From Balaenoptera acutorostrata (lineage: Eukaryota > Chordata > Mammalia > Artiodactyla > Balaenopteridae): a DNA stretch of 64,000 nt. The notes beneath the pieces were generated by a model. That model made no database searches and was not told the origin of the DNA. It saw only the letters and a program-made list of their open reading frames with translations. This document shows, one piece after another, positions 1 to 13,142 of this stretch. How positions within the stretch are numbered: position 1 is the first letter of the stretch; every line of letters starts with the position of its first letter. The translations under genes and the position numbers were made by a program. Where the stretch lies: contig NC_080067.1 of assembly GCF_949987535.1 (NCBI RefSeq), positions 50,590,910-50,654,909 on the forward strand, given 5' to 3'.

Positions 1-2157
1 AATGTAAAATAAGGGCATAGAGGCCAAAGGATAATGGGATAATAAAATAAATAGTGCAAGTAAAAATAGGATAAAATAACTAAATTGAGCAGGAACCTTT
101 CTGAGGGCACTGAACTTGAGTTAAAAAATGTGAATAAGTGTAGGTGGTTGCAGAGCTGAAAGAATTATATATGGCATAGAATGTGTATTGGTTAAGATTA
201 AATCAATAAAAATTGTCATTCAGTTGTTTATCATAAATTACACATCCTATGCATTTTTTATACTTATTTAATATATTGATTCAAGACACAGGGAAAACTA
301 ACTGTGAAAAAATATGAAATATTAAAAAATGAAATATACTTTAACAAATTTTTCTTGAGTATCTACAAGTGAGATGCTAGAAGATAAAAAGACAATATAA
401 TCTCTGCCTTCAAGTATAATACTCTATGTAAGTTAGGCATTAGTCAGATAGATATTCAATCAGAATTTTTTAATTGCTTATTATAGGGAAAAAAAAACTA
501 TTGTGAGCACTGGCTATCATAGTGAATTTTGGAAACTTTTAATGACACCATAGCTCTGGCTTAACTTAGCAATACCTCTCAATAACAAAAGCATAGTCAC
601 TAACAAGAACAATCGCTAAGCAAAAAAATTATAAATGAACATTAGCTTTGAGCAAATCTACTCCCTTGTGAAATCTTCAAGGTGAATCACTTAGGAAATA
701 TACAATAAAGATTGTTAAACTTTGGTAATTAAATAATTAATAAGCCAGCTAATCTTAACAAAATATGTTTTGCTTTGTTAAAATATTTTATCTGTGGTTG
801 TTCCCTCTTTCAACAATATCTAATAAACTAATATTCAACTAGGAGATTAAACCATATATTAAAGAATCTCGACTCTATTGTCTATAGAAAGGTGCATGCA
901 ATATAGAAGATACATATATTCAAGGAGAGTGTACTATAATGCTGAATGTAGTGAGTGGACAGTATTGCAGACAACTGATTATGAAAGAGGGAATATATAT
1001 TTTGTAAAATAGATACAAAATATGTGGAGTTTTCTACTTCACAGAGTCTATCCTTATATCCTTGTCTCCTAGTATAAAATGGACCTTGTCCTGCCATTAT
1101 ATTATGTTACCTTCAATATTCTATTGTATTTAATTAATACATTTCCCTTCACTAGATGTATTCTACTTGAGGGCAAAGACCGTGCTGGCTTCATTTCAAA
1201 TTAATTCACTAGATAATGAAGGAATAATAATTAATACTATATCAGATTTTTGGAAATCAAATTTGACATTACAGCTATTGATTAACATGTTACAGAATAC
1301 TACTGATTTTTAAACAATTAATTTCTGCTTGGTATCCCTGAAGCATTTAATTGATTGTCCCCCCATCCTCCCCACTCACCTCTTCAACATGGTCATGACT
1401 GTGTGGTGAGCATGGCCAACACGTGCTACAAAGCATAATCAAAAATATTTCCACATTGTATATAGATCACTGTAATCACAGTGTTCTTTCTAATAACCAG
1501 AATATTTACCCCATGGGACAGCATTCTTTTCAGCAAATACTGAAGGAGTAGAAAGGGGCACTACCTTGTGTCAGATCAGAAAAATAACAGCAGAGGAAGC
1601 TAAAACACTGAGCTTTGTATCTTTTTTTTTTTCCTCAGCATTCAGGCTTTTCGGAAACTTTACTCTTTGTTTCAGAAAAGTCTTCAATCTGTCAGTCACT
1701 GTAAAGAGAATATATATAAAGTTCTAAAGCAATTTGTTCTACTTTTTCTTTTAGCTTACCTCATCATTTGCCTTTCCAAATTCAACTACTTGGGGAAAGG
1801 CCTATGACAGACATTGGAAATTGACAAAGAGTAATAAACTGAAGGGCAAGTCATATGGAAACTTTTTTTTAAAACCAAGAACTCATAATAGCATTTTTCT
1901 GATGAAGCAAATTAAGAAAAAGTTGTTTCTCAGCTCAAATAAATGATTTCTTCCAAGTTTGTTTTACATAGGGATAAAATTCTATTGATTCATTGTCTTT
2001 GCTAGGAGAGAGGTGATACAAATTTATTCTGAAGACTACACATTCTGAGATTTGTTTCCTCTTTTGAAAAAAGAATGAAAATTTTAGGAATCTTTTTAGG
2101 AGTTTTAGGAATTTCTGTATGAAAATTAAGTCATCACTTTCTACCTGTTTGGGCTAG
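1..2157. other. AT-rich intergenic sequence, no gene
   Basis: I see no coding region and no repeat family that I can name with confidence. Short open frames are AT-rich chance ORFs with no recognisable domain. Confidence 0.6.
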
Positions 2158-2325
2158 ATAATTAATCTTCCTGAAACTCAATTACTCAGTCTAAAAAGTG
2201 AGAATATTATTATGTAATACTTCCCAGAATTGTAAGGAAAATTTAGTTAGGTAATGTTTATAAAACAGTAAGCACAGAACAGACACACAGTAGATATTCA
2301 ATTAATGCTAGTTTTCCTGTCTGAT
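2158..2325 (+). repeat. MIR SINE fragment
   Basis: The order of blocks follows the core and 3' half of MIR in the sense direction: a degenerate version of the 'cctcagtttcctcatctgtaaaatg' block near 2175-2200, then a loss-of-spacing 'ttgtaaggaaa' block, then 'agcacagaacagacacacagtagatattcaat' near the 3' end. It is heavily diverged, as expected of this ancient mammalian SINE. Confidence 0.6.
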
Positions 2326-4339
2326 AAATGAAGTTATCTGGAGAGTGTCATTAATTCATATACTATTGCATTTATAAATCACAAACCCAACTTGAAAGTT
2401 TGATTGTTACCTACAGAATATATATCCAAAGGTGGTAACCTTACAATAGTAGTATATGGTGGTGGTACAAAATCATATATGGAATTGTTTATTATGAAAT
2501 TCCGTATCTTCAGAATGTTATCAAAAATGGTTAATTATTTATAATTTTTAGGGGTCATAAAAAGAATAAAATGAACAATATACAGTGAACAAAATATCAT
2601 ACTCTTCATATGCAAAAAGATTTTCTTACATCTTCTGAGATTTTCCTAGAGGTGTTTTTTGGAGTTATAATTTTAACAAGAATGACTATAAAAAAAACTC
2701 CTATTTTATTAAAACAGTGTTGAATTAAAACTGACCCATATCCAGCTCAATATTATGCCTCATCTTTTATCTCCATGATGTTATTTAACCAAAAATATAA
2801 AATTGTATTTCCTACATCTGTGAAAATATTATCAGTATAATGCCAATCCACATATTTCATGCCAATCTTGTTTCAGCACTCTGTCTCACCAAGTCAAAGA
2901 GGAATTTTTCTGAACCAAGTCGTTTTCATCTCTAGTCTCCATGAGACTCACAGTCTCCAGCTAGTGTACAATCACTTTCTTGAGGAAAGGTAACAAAGGT
3001 TTAGGAGTGTGCTAATTTGTCACTTACATACAGCACTATGAAATTAATATCCCAATATGTGAAGTTAAAGAATCTCCCATTTATATATATAATTCTTCCC
3101 TTTAAAGTATTTTAATCCAAAACTTCTAAAGCAATTATTTTGTAAATTATTTAATCACAGTACTTCCATCACCAACCCCGCCCCCCCCAAATGGGCTTAA
3201 CACCTACATCTGACAGTCTCATAACAGTCTGAGTGGATTGGACATTAACTTTTAAACATCAGCTAGTTATTATGGTTACGGAACAGAAAGAACCCTTCAG
3301 AACACTTGTCAGCTAAATTTCTGTATCTACAACATTTAGCTAAGATTTTCGTCAGTGTAAAGAAAATAATCCTGTGTAGCTAAAGTCTGAGTTTTCTTCT
3401 TCCCTCTGTATAACAAAATGAATACTTAAAATCTTTTGTTTTCTTCTGTATCAATGTCCTCATGTTGTCCCTGTATCTCTTATAGTAATCACCATCTCTT
3501 ATATCAGTCACCTATTTTAGAATGAGTACTCAGTATACTTTTGACATAATTGAGCACCAGTCTGATGGGAAGCATTTGGTTTGCTGGTTAATGATATAAT
3601 CACATGGGGTTGTTTTAAACTGAATGAAAACAAAGTCTGGAAATTCAGATTTTAGCCTTCTATGTTCCCCTCCATCTCTTTTTGTACTTCTTTCCATTTA
3701 TATATAGAGCCATTCAATGGCCATTATTACAAATGTTTAAAAATATTTAACTTTACTGAATTAATCAATTTTTTTTGAAAACATTAATTTAGATGTTCTG
3801 GGAAGAGAAAGAAAGAAAAAGTAGCAATCAGTATATTCTCTTTTCTTTCTTTTTTAAATCTTAAATAAAAGTGACCCACGATGACTCATAACTAATTATC
3901 AATCCTGGATGATAGATAAATTTTGTTATTTTTTTGTACCTTTCTCTGTTTTTTGAACTTGAAAAAATAATAGTTGCAGGTTTTGCCTTGTTAGTTAAAT
4001 TTTAGGACATTCGATGCTATTGTTTTTTAGTTTTAGGGGGGTTTTAAGGTATTTTCAACACCAACACATGTGATGCCTTTGTTTCTTTTGATTTTCCAGA
4101 GATTGGCTTCTTATAATAACACTTTAGGAAAATAATTTTGAGTATGTTTATAAGGAGCAAACTAAGAGACTGTGTATGACTTGCTATGACACAAATAATG
4201 ATTCACACTGCAGGATTGTATTGAGGCATTGGAATCTTCACACTCCTTCAATTTAAAAAATCATATTTCAAAGAAACTCTGAAATAACCCATTCATATAA
4301 TTGTATGTGATAAAATAGATGTATTTAAAAGAGCTTAAC
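2326..4339. other. No gene seen
   Basis: AT-rich sequence with a short C-run near 3180. Nothing in it can be assigned to a gene or a named repeat by eye. Confidence 0.55.
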
Positions 4340-4530
4340 TTGCTGTCAATAACCCAGGATGTAACACTGGACTGCTACAGTTTTGACTCTGTGAACTTAG
4401 CCAAGAATACCAAGAGCTTTACTTGACCTCAGTTTTTTGTTTGTTTCCTTTTGTTTGCCAGATACAAAATAACTGGGATGCACTTGCTTTTTAGGTCACT
4501 TCCAAAATGATCACTCTGTGTTTCTATAAT
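4340..4530 (+). repeat. Possible MIR SINE fragment
   Basis: The blocks 'gactctgtgaacttagcc' and 'ctttacttgacctcagttt' resemble the centre of MIR in sense orientation. The match is weak and rests on block order only. Confidence 0.35.
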
Positions 4531-6474
4531 TTATACTTTTAAAAATTACAATTAAATAAATCAGTTTACATCTGGTAATAATCAAGACAAGATTTAGGCA
4601 ATATTCTTTAGCTTGAGGTTGCCTAAATATTTTAACTTAATGATTTTCAGATTTTCAAGGTATTTTATCATCTACTCAAATTAAGAATGTTTTCCCTTTC
4701 TGGGCTGACAGTTTTTTTACTTCTTTTTTTTTATTACATAGAGATATACATATTTCAGGAATTGAAAAAAAATGGTCAGAGTTTTACATTTCTTTTAAAT
4801 CCCCATACATTAAATTCTCAAATAACTCAAAGATATCCTGAGGTCCTATGAATTAAATTCAAAGTTACACTTTTAAGTCCCTATGAATTAAAAGCTCAAA
4901 CAACTCAAAGATACCAAGACATCCTCAGACAAAAGTTAACATGTTTGCAGCCATTGAAGACAAATGACAGAAGTTTGCTTTTAGGACATTGGTGGATATC
5001 CAAAGGAAATTTCTGGGCTATAGCTCTTGCACAGAGAAGGTGGTGTTCTAATCATTTTTTTCCCCTAAACTTTCCTAGTTTCTTACATGTGTGGTAAAAT
5101 GCATAATGTCCACTCATAATGCAATTATATTAGACCCCTGACCGTGGCAAGGGCTAATTAGGGCTAGTCTAAAGATTTCTCTAAATAGAGTAAGAAGTCA
5201 TATAATCAAATGAGAATTGGAATAAGTTATTCATTCTCAGTGCAAACAATTAAGATATCTTCTATTTAAATTAAGATTTTACACATCATGGATTTGATCT
5301 ACCTTAATTGAAAATGCATGTTATAATATTAATTTTTTTATTCCCATTTGAAAGAAAAATAAGTAACATTGATAAGATTTCTGGCTCCATTTCTAGGTGG
5401 TCCTGAGGATACCCTATCATATGTGATCACATATAAAATATCAAAAATGTATTGCTCTTTCCAAAGTTTAATTTGCTTGTGCTTTCATAAAGACCCTTAT
5501 ATTCACAGAACACTGAGGCTAAGATGCAAAAGAAATTGTTGAAAGTATGAAAAATATGAAAACGTTTTAAAAACCATTGGAAGCAACAAGGAGTAAAAGT
5601 GACACTAAAGCAAAGCAAAGAAATCAAAGGAAAGAAACCTTGAGAGATTCAGTCAGACAAGAAGAAATATAATTGCTAGCAATGACAAAATACAGAAGTC
5701 CAGATTCAAGTAATATATAGTTCTTAAAGGAGGCAATCTCCAATACACATGAATGTACATGACACATAGTGAAAGAAAAATAATAATTAAAACATTATTA
5801 TTTGCTAATCAAAGTGAAATCAAAATCAAATCACCACAATCAAATTGAAGTGAAAAAAAGAAAAACAATTTTAAAACTCCCTGATATCAGAAGAAAAAAA
5901 AAAAAAAATCTTATCCAAAGATCAAAATGTCAGACAAAACTGATAAAAATAATGTTATAAAAGTTGGATTTTAATTTTTTTAATACTAAAAATATCTTCT
6001 ACACTTCTGACATAAACGAATGCAGCTTAATTATAGAGACAAAAATCATATAGGTGTCTGAATTAAAAAAAAAAAAAAAAAATAACAGAAACCTAAATAC
6101 CAGAAACCTAATGGAGTAATATCTATAGAAATTTTTGGTAGTAAATATTAGATTTCTAGAAGTTTATATTACATCATTTTATGTTAAAGAGTATATGAAA
6201 AAGATAAGTATCTATTAAAGTTTAAAAAATAGAAGCATGCATGTGACTTCCTAAAATGATATTACTTAAAGACATAATTAAAATTATTCAAAACTGAGGA
6301 ATTCAAGGGTCAAATGCCTGGAGATAAATATTGTGGCAGAGTGTATCTTCCTAAATAACTAAGTCAATAATTTAAATTCTCTTCTTTCAATATGTTTGCC
6401 ATTTCTCCATTTCTCCATTTCTCTTCTATGTCTCTTCTCCTTGAACTAGAGTGGAACTTTGTAACTAACACAAC
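4531..6474. other. No gene seen; A-rich runs and a diverged short duplication
   Basis: The segment contains A-runs near 5890 and 6065 and two related blocks at about 4802-4838 and 4878-4914, both ending 'aactcaaagata'. No coding sequence is supported. Confidence 0.5.
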
Positions 6475-6938
6475 TGTTCTGAGTTGAACTGTGTTCCCTT
6501 CCCCTGCGCTCAACAAAAAAAGATATGTTAAAATCTTAACCCCTAATACCCCAGAAGGTGACTTTATTTAAAAATAGAGCCATTGCAGATGTAATTGGTT
6601 AAGATGAGGTCATGCTGGAGTAGAGTGGGTCCCTAATCTAATATGACTGGTGTCCTTATAAAAAGATGGTCATATGAAGACAGACACACATGAGGAAAAC
6701 ACCATGTAAAGATACAGGGTTGAAGAGATGCATCTACAAGACTAACACTAAAAATTGTGAGGAAACCACCAGAAACTAGGAAGAAACAAGGAAGGATTTT
6801 GTTTTCAGAAGGAAAATGGCCCTGCTGACATACTGATTTTGGACTTCTAGCCTCTAGAACTCTGAGGCAACAAAATTCTCTTGTTTTAAGCCCCCAGTTT
6901 GTGGTACTTCGTTATGGCAGACCTAGGAAACTAGTATA
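6475..6938 (+). repeat. ERVL-MaLR-type solo LTR (MLT1/MST-like)
   Basis: The sequence follows a common mammalian LTR layout. It starts TG..., contains 'aatatgactggtgtccttataa' centrally and 'ttggacttctagcctctagaactctgag' towards the end, and finishes with 'gtttgtggtacttcgttatggcag' followed by a degraded 'ctaatac'. No flanking internal retroviral sequence was found, so a solo LTR is the simplest reading. The exact family name is from memory of the pattern and is less certain than the identification as an old LTR. Confidence 0.5.
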
Positions 6939-7144
6939 ATGACCAAAAAGTTATGGCAGAAGTGACACCATATGTATATTGATGTAGGACAGAAAGACTA
7001 GATTTTCCACCTGGATCTCTCTGCTGGGAGAAGTGCCTTGAGAACTCTGCGTTGACATGTGAAAACTCTGAGTACCCTGAATGTAGCATGCTAAGGAGAT
7101 CATGTTGAAAAATCACATTGAGATAGAGAGCAAAGTGTCTCAAT

Positions 7145-7425
7145 TCAAAATCAAGGTTTAAAAAAAATTATATTTCTATACCACAATGAGAAATAAATTG
7201 AAAATAAATCAAAAATAAAATAACATTTACAATAGCGTAAACAATTAAATACTTAGGAAAAATTCTAACAGAAGATGTGGAGGAACCCTAAATAAAAACT
7301 ATGAAACTTTTTCAAGATAAATTACAGACTAAAGTTAAATAGAGGGATATACCATGATCATGGATTGGAAAGATCAATATCATAAAGATATCAATTATTT
7401 CTGTAGAAGAAAATAAACCAAAACA
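7145..7425 (+). repeat. Ancient L1 fragment (ORF2 part), sense
   Basis: Recognisable ORF2 blocks include 'acaatagcgtaaacaattaa', 'atacttaggaaaaattctaac' and 'ccatgatcatggattggaaag', in the order seen in other L1 copies of this window (compare 24450-24600 and 51050-51230). It is full of stops and indels. Confidence 0.65.
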
Positions 7426-8870
7426 CTGTAAACTTCTTTTAACATGCTGTCATCTGAGTGTCATTCCAAAAGAAAGTTCTGAATTGGAAAGATGGGTGAA
7501 GTTTTGTAGAGCTCAAGCAAGAGAGAATAGCTAAAGTTTACCTAACTTGAAAAAAAGTTGGTCAAATTCACCTCTTGGAAGATGGAAAATTTACTATTGT
7601 AGTTTAACAGCAATTGTTTGAGCAAAGTGTCTTCAGCAATGTAGATGTTAAAGTCATGAGATGGCTACCAATAAGGATAAGGGCAAATAAAAGTAGGTCC
7701 TAATGTTACACAAGGCTCAAAGTGGAAACATTTTAGGCCTTCAAGGTCCCTCACAGTCCTCTCTTGTTCAAGAGGGAAATTGAATCTCATAATTTGACCA
7801 CATGTAGATTTGTTCAGAATTCTAGATTGATGCCACTCATTGATCGTGGTCCCAGATTCATTGTTGATGGTTGCCATTAGGGCTCCTTATGATTTTTGTC
7901 TTTGTAGTTGAATTTAAATTATCTAGCCAATGAGTTGCTATGCAGAAGACTTTAAGACTCTGGAGAGAACAGGGAAAAAATTCTGCAGAAAACAATTAGC
8001 TTTCCTTTCTTGTTTATGTGAAAATTATACAGTACATCTCTTGGTAGGTAGTGCATACTACTTTCCCTAAGTCAACACATGCATTACCCTGTGTGCTGAG
8101 TATATTTTAAGCCTTTCCCATGGAAAGAAAAAAAAAAAAAAGAAGAAGAAATTTACTGTAAAATAAACTTTTGCTAAATTTGAAAAAAAAAAAAAAGCTT
8201 TTCTACATTGCACTACAGCTTGGTGAATTTATACCAATTCTTGCAATTCTTATTTAAGTTTCCTAGGTTACTAAAATGGTTGTTTCAATCATGGCATAAT
8301 AAATTGTTTTTGAACTAAGAGAGAAAACAGCAACTCAGGATTCACTGGTAAATATAGTTTGTTATGTCTTCAGGCTAAGAAAATGTAGACCTTTTTCTTC
8401 TAATTCCAGTGAATATTCTGGAAATTTATAGTCCTGTCCCATATTACTTGAGACCATAGTTATTAAGATCTTAGTGCTGAAAGAAAGAATAAAGATTTTT
8501 CATAGATAAAAGGAATTTGGTCAGATTATTAGAAACCAGAAAACTGGTGGAAATGGAAATAGATACCAGTACCTGTTCAAGTAGTATAATTTTCTAGCAA
8601 TCTGTGTTCCCAAGATCCAGGAATATTCAAACTATATGATCCAGGGTCCATATTTAGGTATCAAAAATTATTAACCAAATAGTTTTGTTTGTATTCCTGA
8701 ATGATTTCCAGGAATGAAAGTTCCCAAATAAATTTTATTTTTAAAAATTCATTGCATAGATTTGAGAAGGTGGTAAGCATGAAAACCATAACACTGTCAC
8801 AGGAGCATGAAGTTCCTTATGAAGCACATAGACTTTGGTGGGACTGAGTCTGTAGACATGCGTTAAGATT
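7426..8870. other. No gene seen; possible 3' side of the adjacent retrovirus
   Basis: Given the minus-strand retroviral pol at 9950-12300, env and a 3' LTR would be expected to the left. I could not recognise either in this stretch. Two A-runs occur near 8130 and 8183. Confidence 0.4.
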
Positions 8871-9307
8871 ATAATGCCATTTGCAGAGACATGGAGGGAA
8901 CTAGAGACTGTCATACTGAGTGAAATAAGTCAGAGAAGACAAATATCATATGATATTGCTTATATGTGGAATCTTAAAAATTGGTAAAAATGAACTTATT
9001 TACAAAACAGAAATAGAGTCACAGATGTAGAAAACAAACTTATGGTTACCAAGAGGGAAAGGGGAGAAGGATAAACTGGGAGATTGGGATTGACATATAC
9101 ACACTACTATTTATAAAATAGATAACTAATAAGAACCTGCTGTATAGCACAGGGAACTCTACTCAACACTCTGTAATGACTTATATAGGAAAAGAATTAA
9201 AAAAAAGTGGAAATATGTATATGTATAACTGATTCACTTTGCTGTACAGCAGAAATTAACCAACATTGTAAATCAACTGTACTCCAATAAAAATTAATTG
9301 AAAAAAG
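8871..9307 (+). mobile_element. 5'-truncated L1, 3' end only
   Basis: It begins at 'gccatttgcagagacatgg', continues through 'gtgaaataagtcagag', 'gggattgacatatacacac' and 'tgtatagcacagggaactc', and ends 'tgtactccaataaaaattaattgaaaaaag'. This is the standard 3' UTR of the older cetartiodactyl L1 subfamily, also seen at 39400-39821. Only the last residues of ORF2 and the 3' UTR are present. I could not define a convincing target duplication. Confidence 0.85.
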
Positions 9308-9949
9308 AAAACTTGTAATGGTCATAACATGGTAGAGAGATAGCAATAAGACTAACAGTAGGGTAAATAGGAATGCAGTTTTATAAGACTTAGAAGAGAG
9401 TTAATGTTCCAATTTGGTAGAGAAGTTAGGAGAAGGAAGTTTTTTTGATCTCTTTGCAAAGGCTGCTTCCCAGGTACCTTAAATTATTATAGACAATTAA
9501 ACATGTATATATTTGCGAGGAATGACAGTCTAGGGTATTCTTCTTTTAATTTTGCTTTATATTAATCATCCTAAAAGCTTGTTGGTCAGTGTATAGTGAA
9601 AGAAAAGTGACATAATTGTCTGGTACAGAGATTTATTTTCCCAGGGAAAATGATACAAATCCAGCAATCAAATTAATTAAATTCTTTAGCTGGAAAGTGA
9701 GTTCATTGGTGCCAAGTGTAGTCTAATGTCAAGGTTTAATCTCTGGTGCTCAGAATAACAAGACTGGGGAGGAAACTCTTGGAAACTCATATTAGCAATC
9801 AAGAATCCTAAACCAACAGAGGGAGAGAAAAAAACCAACCAAACAAATCCATTAAAATTTGGAAGAGAAAGAAAAAATGTTGTAGTAGTTTTGGCTCCCT
9901 GCATTCAAGTGTCTCAATCTGAAGGATCTGGGTGCAGGCTAGGCCTAGT
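9308..9949 (-). other. Probable continuation of the retroviral remnant (env side), unresolved
   Basis: This stretch lies directly downstream, on the minus strand, of the integrase end. A 72-codon minus-strand frame at 9686-9904 has a hydrophobic stretch of the kind found near an Env N-terminus, but no diagnostic Env motif can be seen. I place it here by context only. Confidence 0.25.
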
Positions 9950-12300
9950 AGTCTGCTTTAAATCCAAGTTTCCTGAGAAACTTTTTTGCTATGCATAGAC
10001 ATTCAGGAGGTAGATGTATGATGTCTTTTCAACTGGGAAACACGAATCCAAGGGTCAGTTCCCTGAAAGTTTACTTAAGTGTTTATAATTAACAATACCT
10101 GATAAGGTTCCTTCCAGTGAGGTACATGTGTAGTCTTAAATTGGTATCATTTCTAGTAAATAAAGTGGATTAATGGATTGAAGGTCATGCAGAGCTTCGT
10201 GCAGTTTATTCTTGATAAAAGGCAAACCTTGGATCTGTTAATAATAAGCTTGTATTAAAGCTTTACAAAATTTGTCCATATCAGCCTACTATAAAAGAGA
10301 AGAGTTAATGTTGGGGTGAGATCACAAGATGCACAGGCATTCAGTAAGAAGGTTCTGTGTGTATAGTCTATGAGTTCTTTTTGGATGGAGTCAATGGCCA
10401 TGAGACCTGAGGGCAAAACTTTGGTCACAGCACTGAAGTTCTTCCAATAGTTTTGCAAGTTTTAATTTTAGAGTACAATTTATTTATTCCACTTTCTCTG
10501 AGAAATGTGAAAATGAAGCTTCTAAGCAACAGGCAGAGCCTTACCTAGTATCTTAATTACTCTTCTGATGAAATAAGACCTCTAATATCAGACAAACGGG
10601 AGAGTTTTCCAAAATGAGAAATGCAAAGCATGAAAGTTGCTTTGCTACTAACAGAGCAGCTGCTCTATGGCATGAAAAGGCTCTAGCTAACCAGGAAACA
10701 TGCAGAAAAATAGTAAGAATATATTTATAGCCATATGAGGCTTAATTAAGTCCATTTGTAGATGTTCAAAAGAGCCTAAAGATGTTGGTTTATGTTCATG
10801 ACTCACCTTTATAGTTTTCTCAGGATTGCAGCCTTCACAGATAGTGTGTATACTAGAAACATCTTCTGAGATCTTGTTGAAATTTTCTAACTAAGCCCTA
10901 TTTAAGATGGATTTTAGTTTCTTTTACATGATGGGTTAAAAATTTTGAGAGACTTCATCTCAATGTTTCAAGAGAGTCCATAAAGGTAAATATCTTAGTG
11001 TGTACAGAGACCATCTGGGTGGAATAAACAATTTAATCCATTCTAGTATGTATATATATGTGTGTTTGTTGTTGTTCTGTTTGTCTTTCCAAACTTGAGT
11101 GCTTGGTACTGGAGTTGTTCCAAGACCTAAGTAGAGTTCTCTACGGGATCAGTTAGCTATACAACTGCTGCCATTATGCATAGAGAAGGGTGAGCTTTTC
11201 CTATAAGGTTAAGTGAAAACTTATAATAACAATGATTTCTGATATCTATTGTCCTGTTTATTTAGGATCATCAATGCTTGTCCCAAATTTTCACATACAC
11301 GTAGAAATGAATTTTTATGTTTATTGGGTAGTTAAAGGTAAGGGGTTTTGAAGGAAATGCTTAATTACTGGAGACAATATATGGTGATTCTGTCTAAGCC
11401 AAAGGTTCATGTTTGTCAGCTTCCCTCAAGTTTATAAGGAGGTATTCAGTTCTAGAAATTTAGAAATCTAATATACAATATCCTGTGAGACCCAGAGCTC
11501 CTCCAAGTTTTCTTCTAATAATTGATCGGGGAAAAAGATAAATAGCTTCCTATTTGGGGGGAAACAATTACCATTTTGTATATTGTCATGGCCTAGAAAA
11601 TGTACTTACATCTGAAAAAAATGGAGTTTTTCTTTAAAAGTTTTGTCAGTAAATAGAGGGAATCAATTCTGGAAGACTTTCAGTCTGGAGAACACAGCAG
11701 GAGATCAACCATATATATAAGAGTGGAGTTCTAGTTGAGCATTTGCAAAAAGTAAGAGGACGCTTCTCTATCAGTGGAAGGTAACAATCACATGTATTGT
11801 TTATTTCCTTAAGTAAATGCAAAAAAAGATACTTAAAAAAAAATGCTGAACATAGATCTACCAGTACAAAGTTAGCTGTCCCAGGAATTAAGAACAGGAT
11901 AGTATAATGGTTGGCGACTACAGGGAAGTGAAGTATGAACTTGCTAATGGCCCATAAATTTTGTAGAACATGATAATCACATCCACTTGCCCTTTTTATA
12001 AGCAGAAGGTATATGGCAGGTGTTAATATAGGAAATTTTGAGTCCTTTTTGGAGTTATGTGGTATCATGGGCCACTGGCTTTCAGTAGTCTCTTCTAGTA
12101 ATAGGTATTAGGCCAGTAACCACATAGATGGGTTGATTGAGAAATTTATGTGTTCAGCCTCATTGATATGTTATATATATGTAGTATCTTTAGCCAAGAG
12201 GTTGCTGGGAATAGATCCAAGGTCTGAGATATTGATAGTGGAGGCACCAGAGTGAGGAATAAAACTATGCTATCATAAAATCAGGGATTAATTTCCTTCT
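9950..12300 (-). pseudogene. Decayed class I (gammaretrovirus-like) endogenous retrovirus pol
   Basis: Read on the minus strand, this region keeps the order of a gammaretroviral pol, with many stops and frameshifts. A weak protease-like SGAS motif lies near 12255. The fingers and palm of reverse transcriptase lie within 11646-12068, an open stretch of 140 codons with 'FPVVANHYTILFLIPG' and 'AFFF'. The C-terminal RT block 'LGLTGYC' is near 11477-11499. Integrase follows: the core and C-terminal domain run through about 10700-10250, 'HWKEPYQVLL' is at about 10090-10119 and 'PWIRVSQLKR' at 10024-10053. RT to integrase end spans about 2 kb against about 3 kb in intact relatives, so parts such as RNase H are deleted or unrecognisable. 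No flanking LTR pair or gag was identified. The copy cannot encode a working protein. The class assignment is an inference from motif order and spacing. Confidence 0.75.
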
Positions 12301-12573
12301 GAGAGTTCCAAAAAGATCATCTGGTTCATTTTTCATAATGGCCTTTCCAAATAGGTCTTCCAAATAGGCCCACAGACTCATTGGTGTGAAAGCACTAGGC
12401 AGAAAACTATACTGATCAGTTTCAGAGAGACAGAAATTTAGTGAGACAAAAGCAGAGTCTATGGGGTATTTCAGATTCCTACCAATGAAGCTTCTTTTTT
12501 ACTCTGAAAAAGAAAGGATGGAAAGATGGTATGTTTACAGTATAGAGTGTATTCCTGGAATCAATAATACAAT
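12301..12573. other. Unassigned sequence between retroviral remnant and L1
   Basis: It may hold gag-side remains of the retrovirus on the minus strand, but I cannot identify a motif. Confidence 0.3.
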
Positions 12574-13142
12574 GTACCATTTGTATATCTTCTTTGGAAA
12601 AATGCCTCGGCAGTCCTTTGCCTATTTTTTAATCAGGTTATTTGTGTTTTTGTTATTGAGTTGTAGAAGTCCTTTATATATTCTGAATGATAATTCCTTA
12701 TCATGTGAATGATTTGCAAATATTTTCTCCTATTGCACAGGTTATCTTTTCATTCTGTTGATTGCTCTCTTTGCTGTGCAGAAGGTTTTTAGTGTGATGT
12801 AGTCCTACTTGCTTATTTTTTCTTGTGTTGCCTGTCTTTGGTGTCACATCCAAGAAATCATTGCCAAGACCAATGTCAAGAAGGTTTTCTCCTTTATTTT
12901 CTTCCTGTAGTTTTACCATTTCAGTTCTTACATTTAAGTCTTTAATGCATTTTGAGTTAACTTTTGTGATGCTGTGGGATAAGGGTCCAATTTCATTCTT
13001 TTGCATGTGAATATCCATTTTTCCTAACACCATTTATTAAAGAGACTATTGTTTCTCCAATGTATATTCTTGGAACTCTGTCAAAGATCAGTTGACTGTA
13101 TATGTGTGGGTTAATTTCTGAGCTCTCTTTTCTGTTCCATTG
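12574..13142 (-). mobile_element. L1 insertion, inverted 5' segment (ORF2 part)
   Basis: Reading the plus strand gives antisense ORF2: 'catttgtatatcttctttgg', 'cagaaggtttttagtgtgatg', 'cctgtctttggtgtcacatcc', 'gggttaatttctgagctctc' and 'tctgttccattgg'. At about 13142 the orientation flips, and the downstream part of ORF2 follows in sense. The left end of this block (sense 'gaagatatacaaatgg') meets the start of the sense block ('agacatacaaatagccaac') in L1 coordinates. That is the layout expected of a twin-primed plus-oriented L1. It belongs with 13143-13592. Confidence 0.75.

Noticed and set aside
7665..7877. 70-codon minus-strand frame as a possible env or gag piece of the retrovirus
   Set aside because: It contains no motif of either gene and is separated from the pol remnant by an L1 insertion; position alone is not enough.
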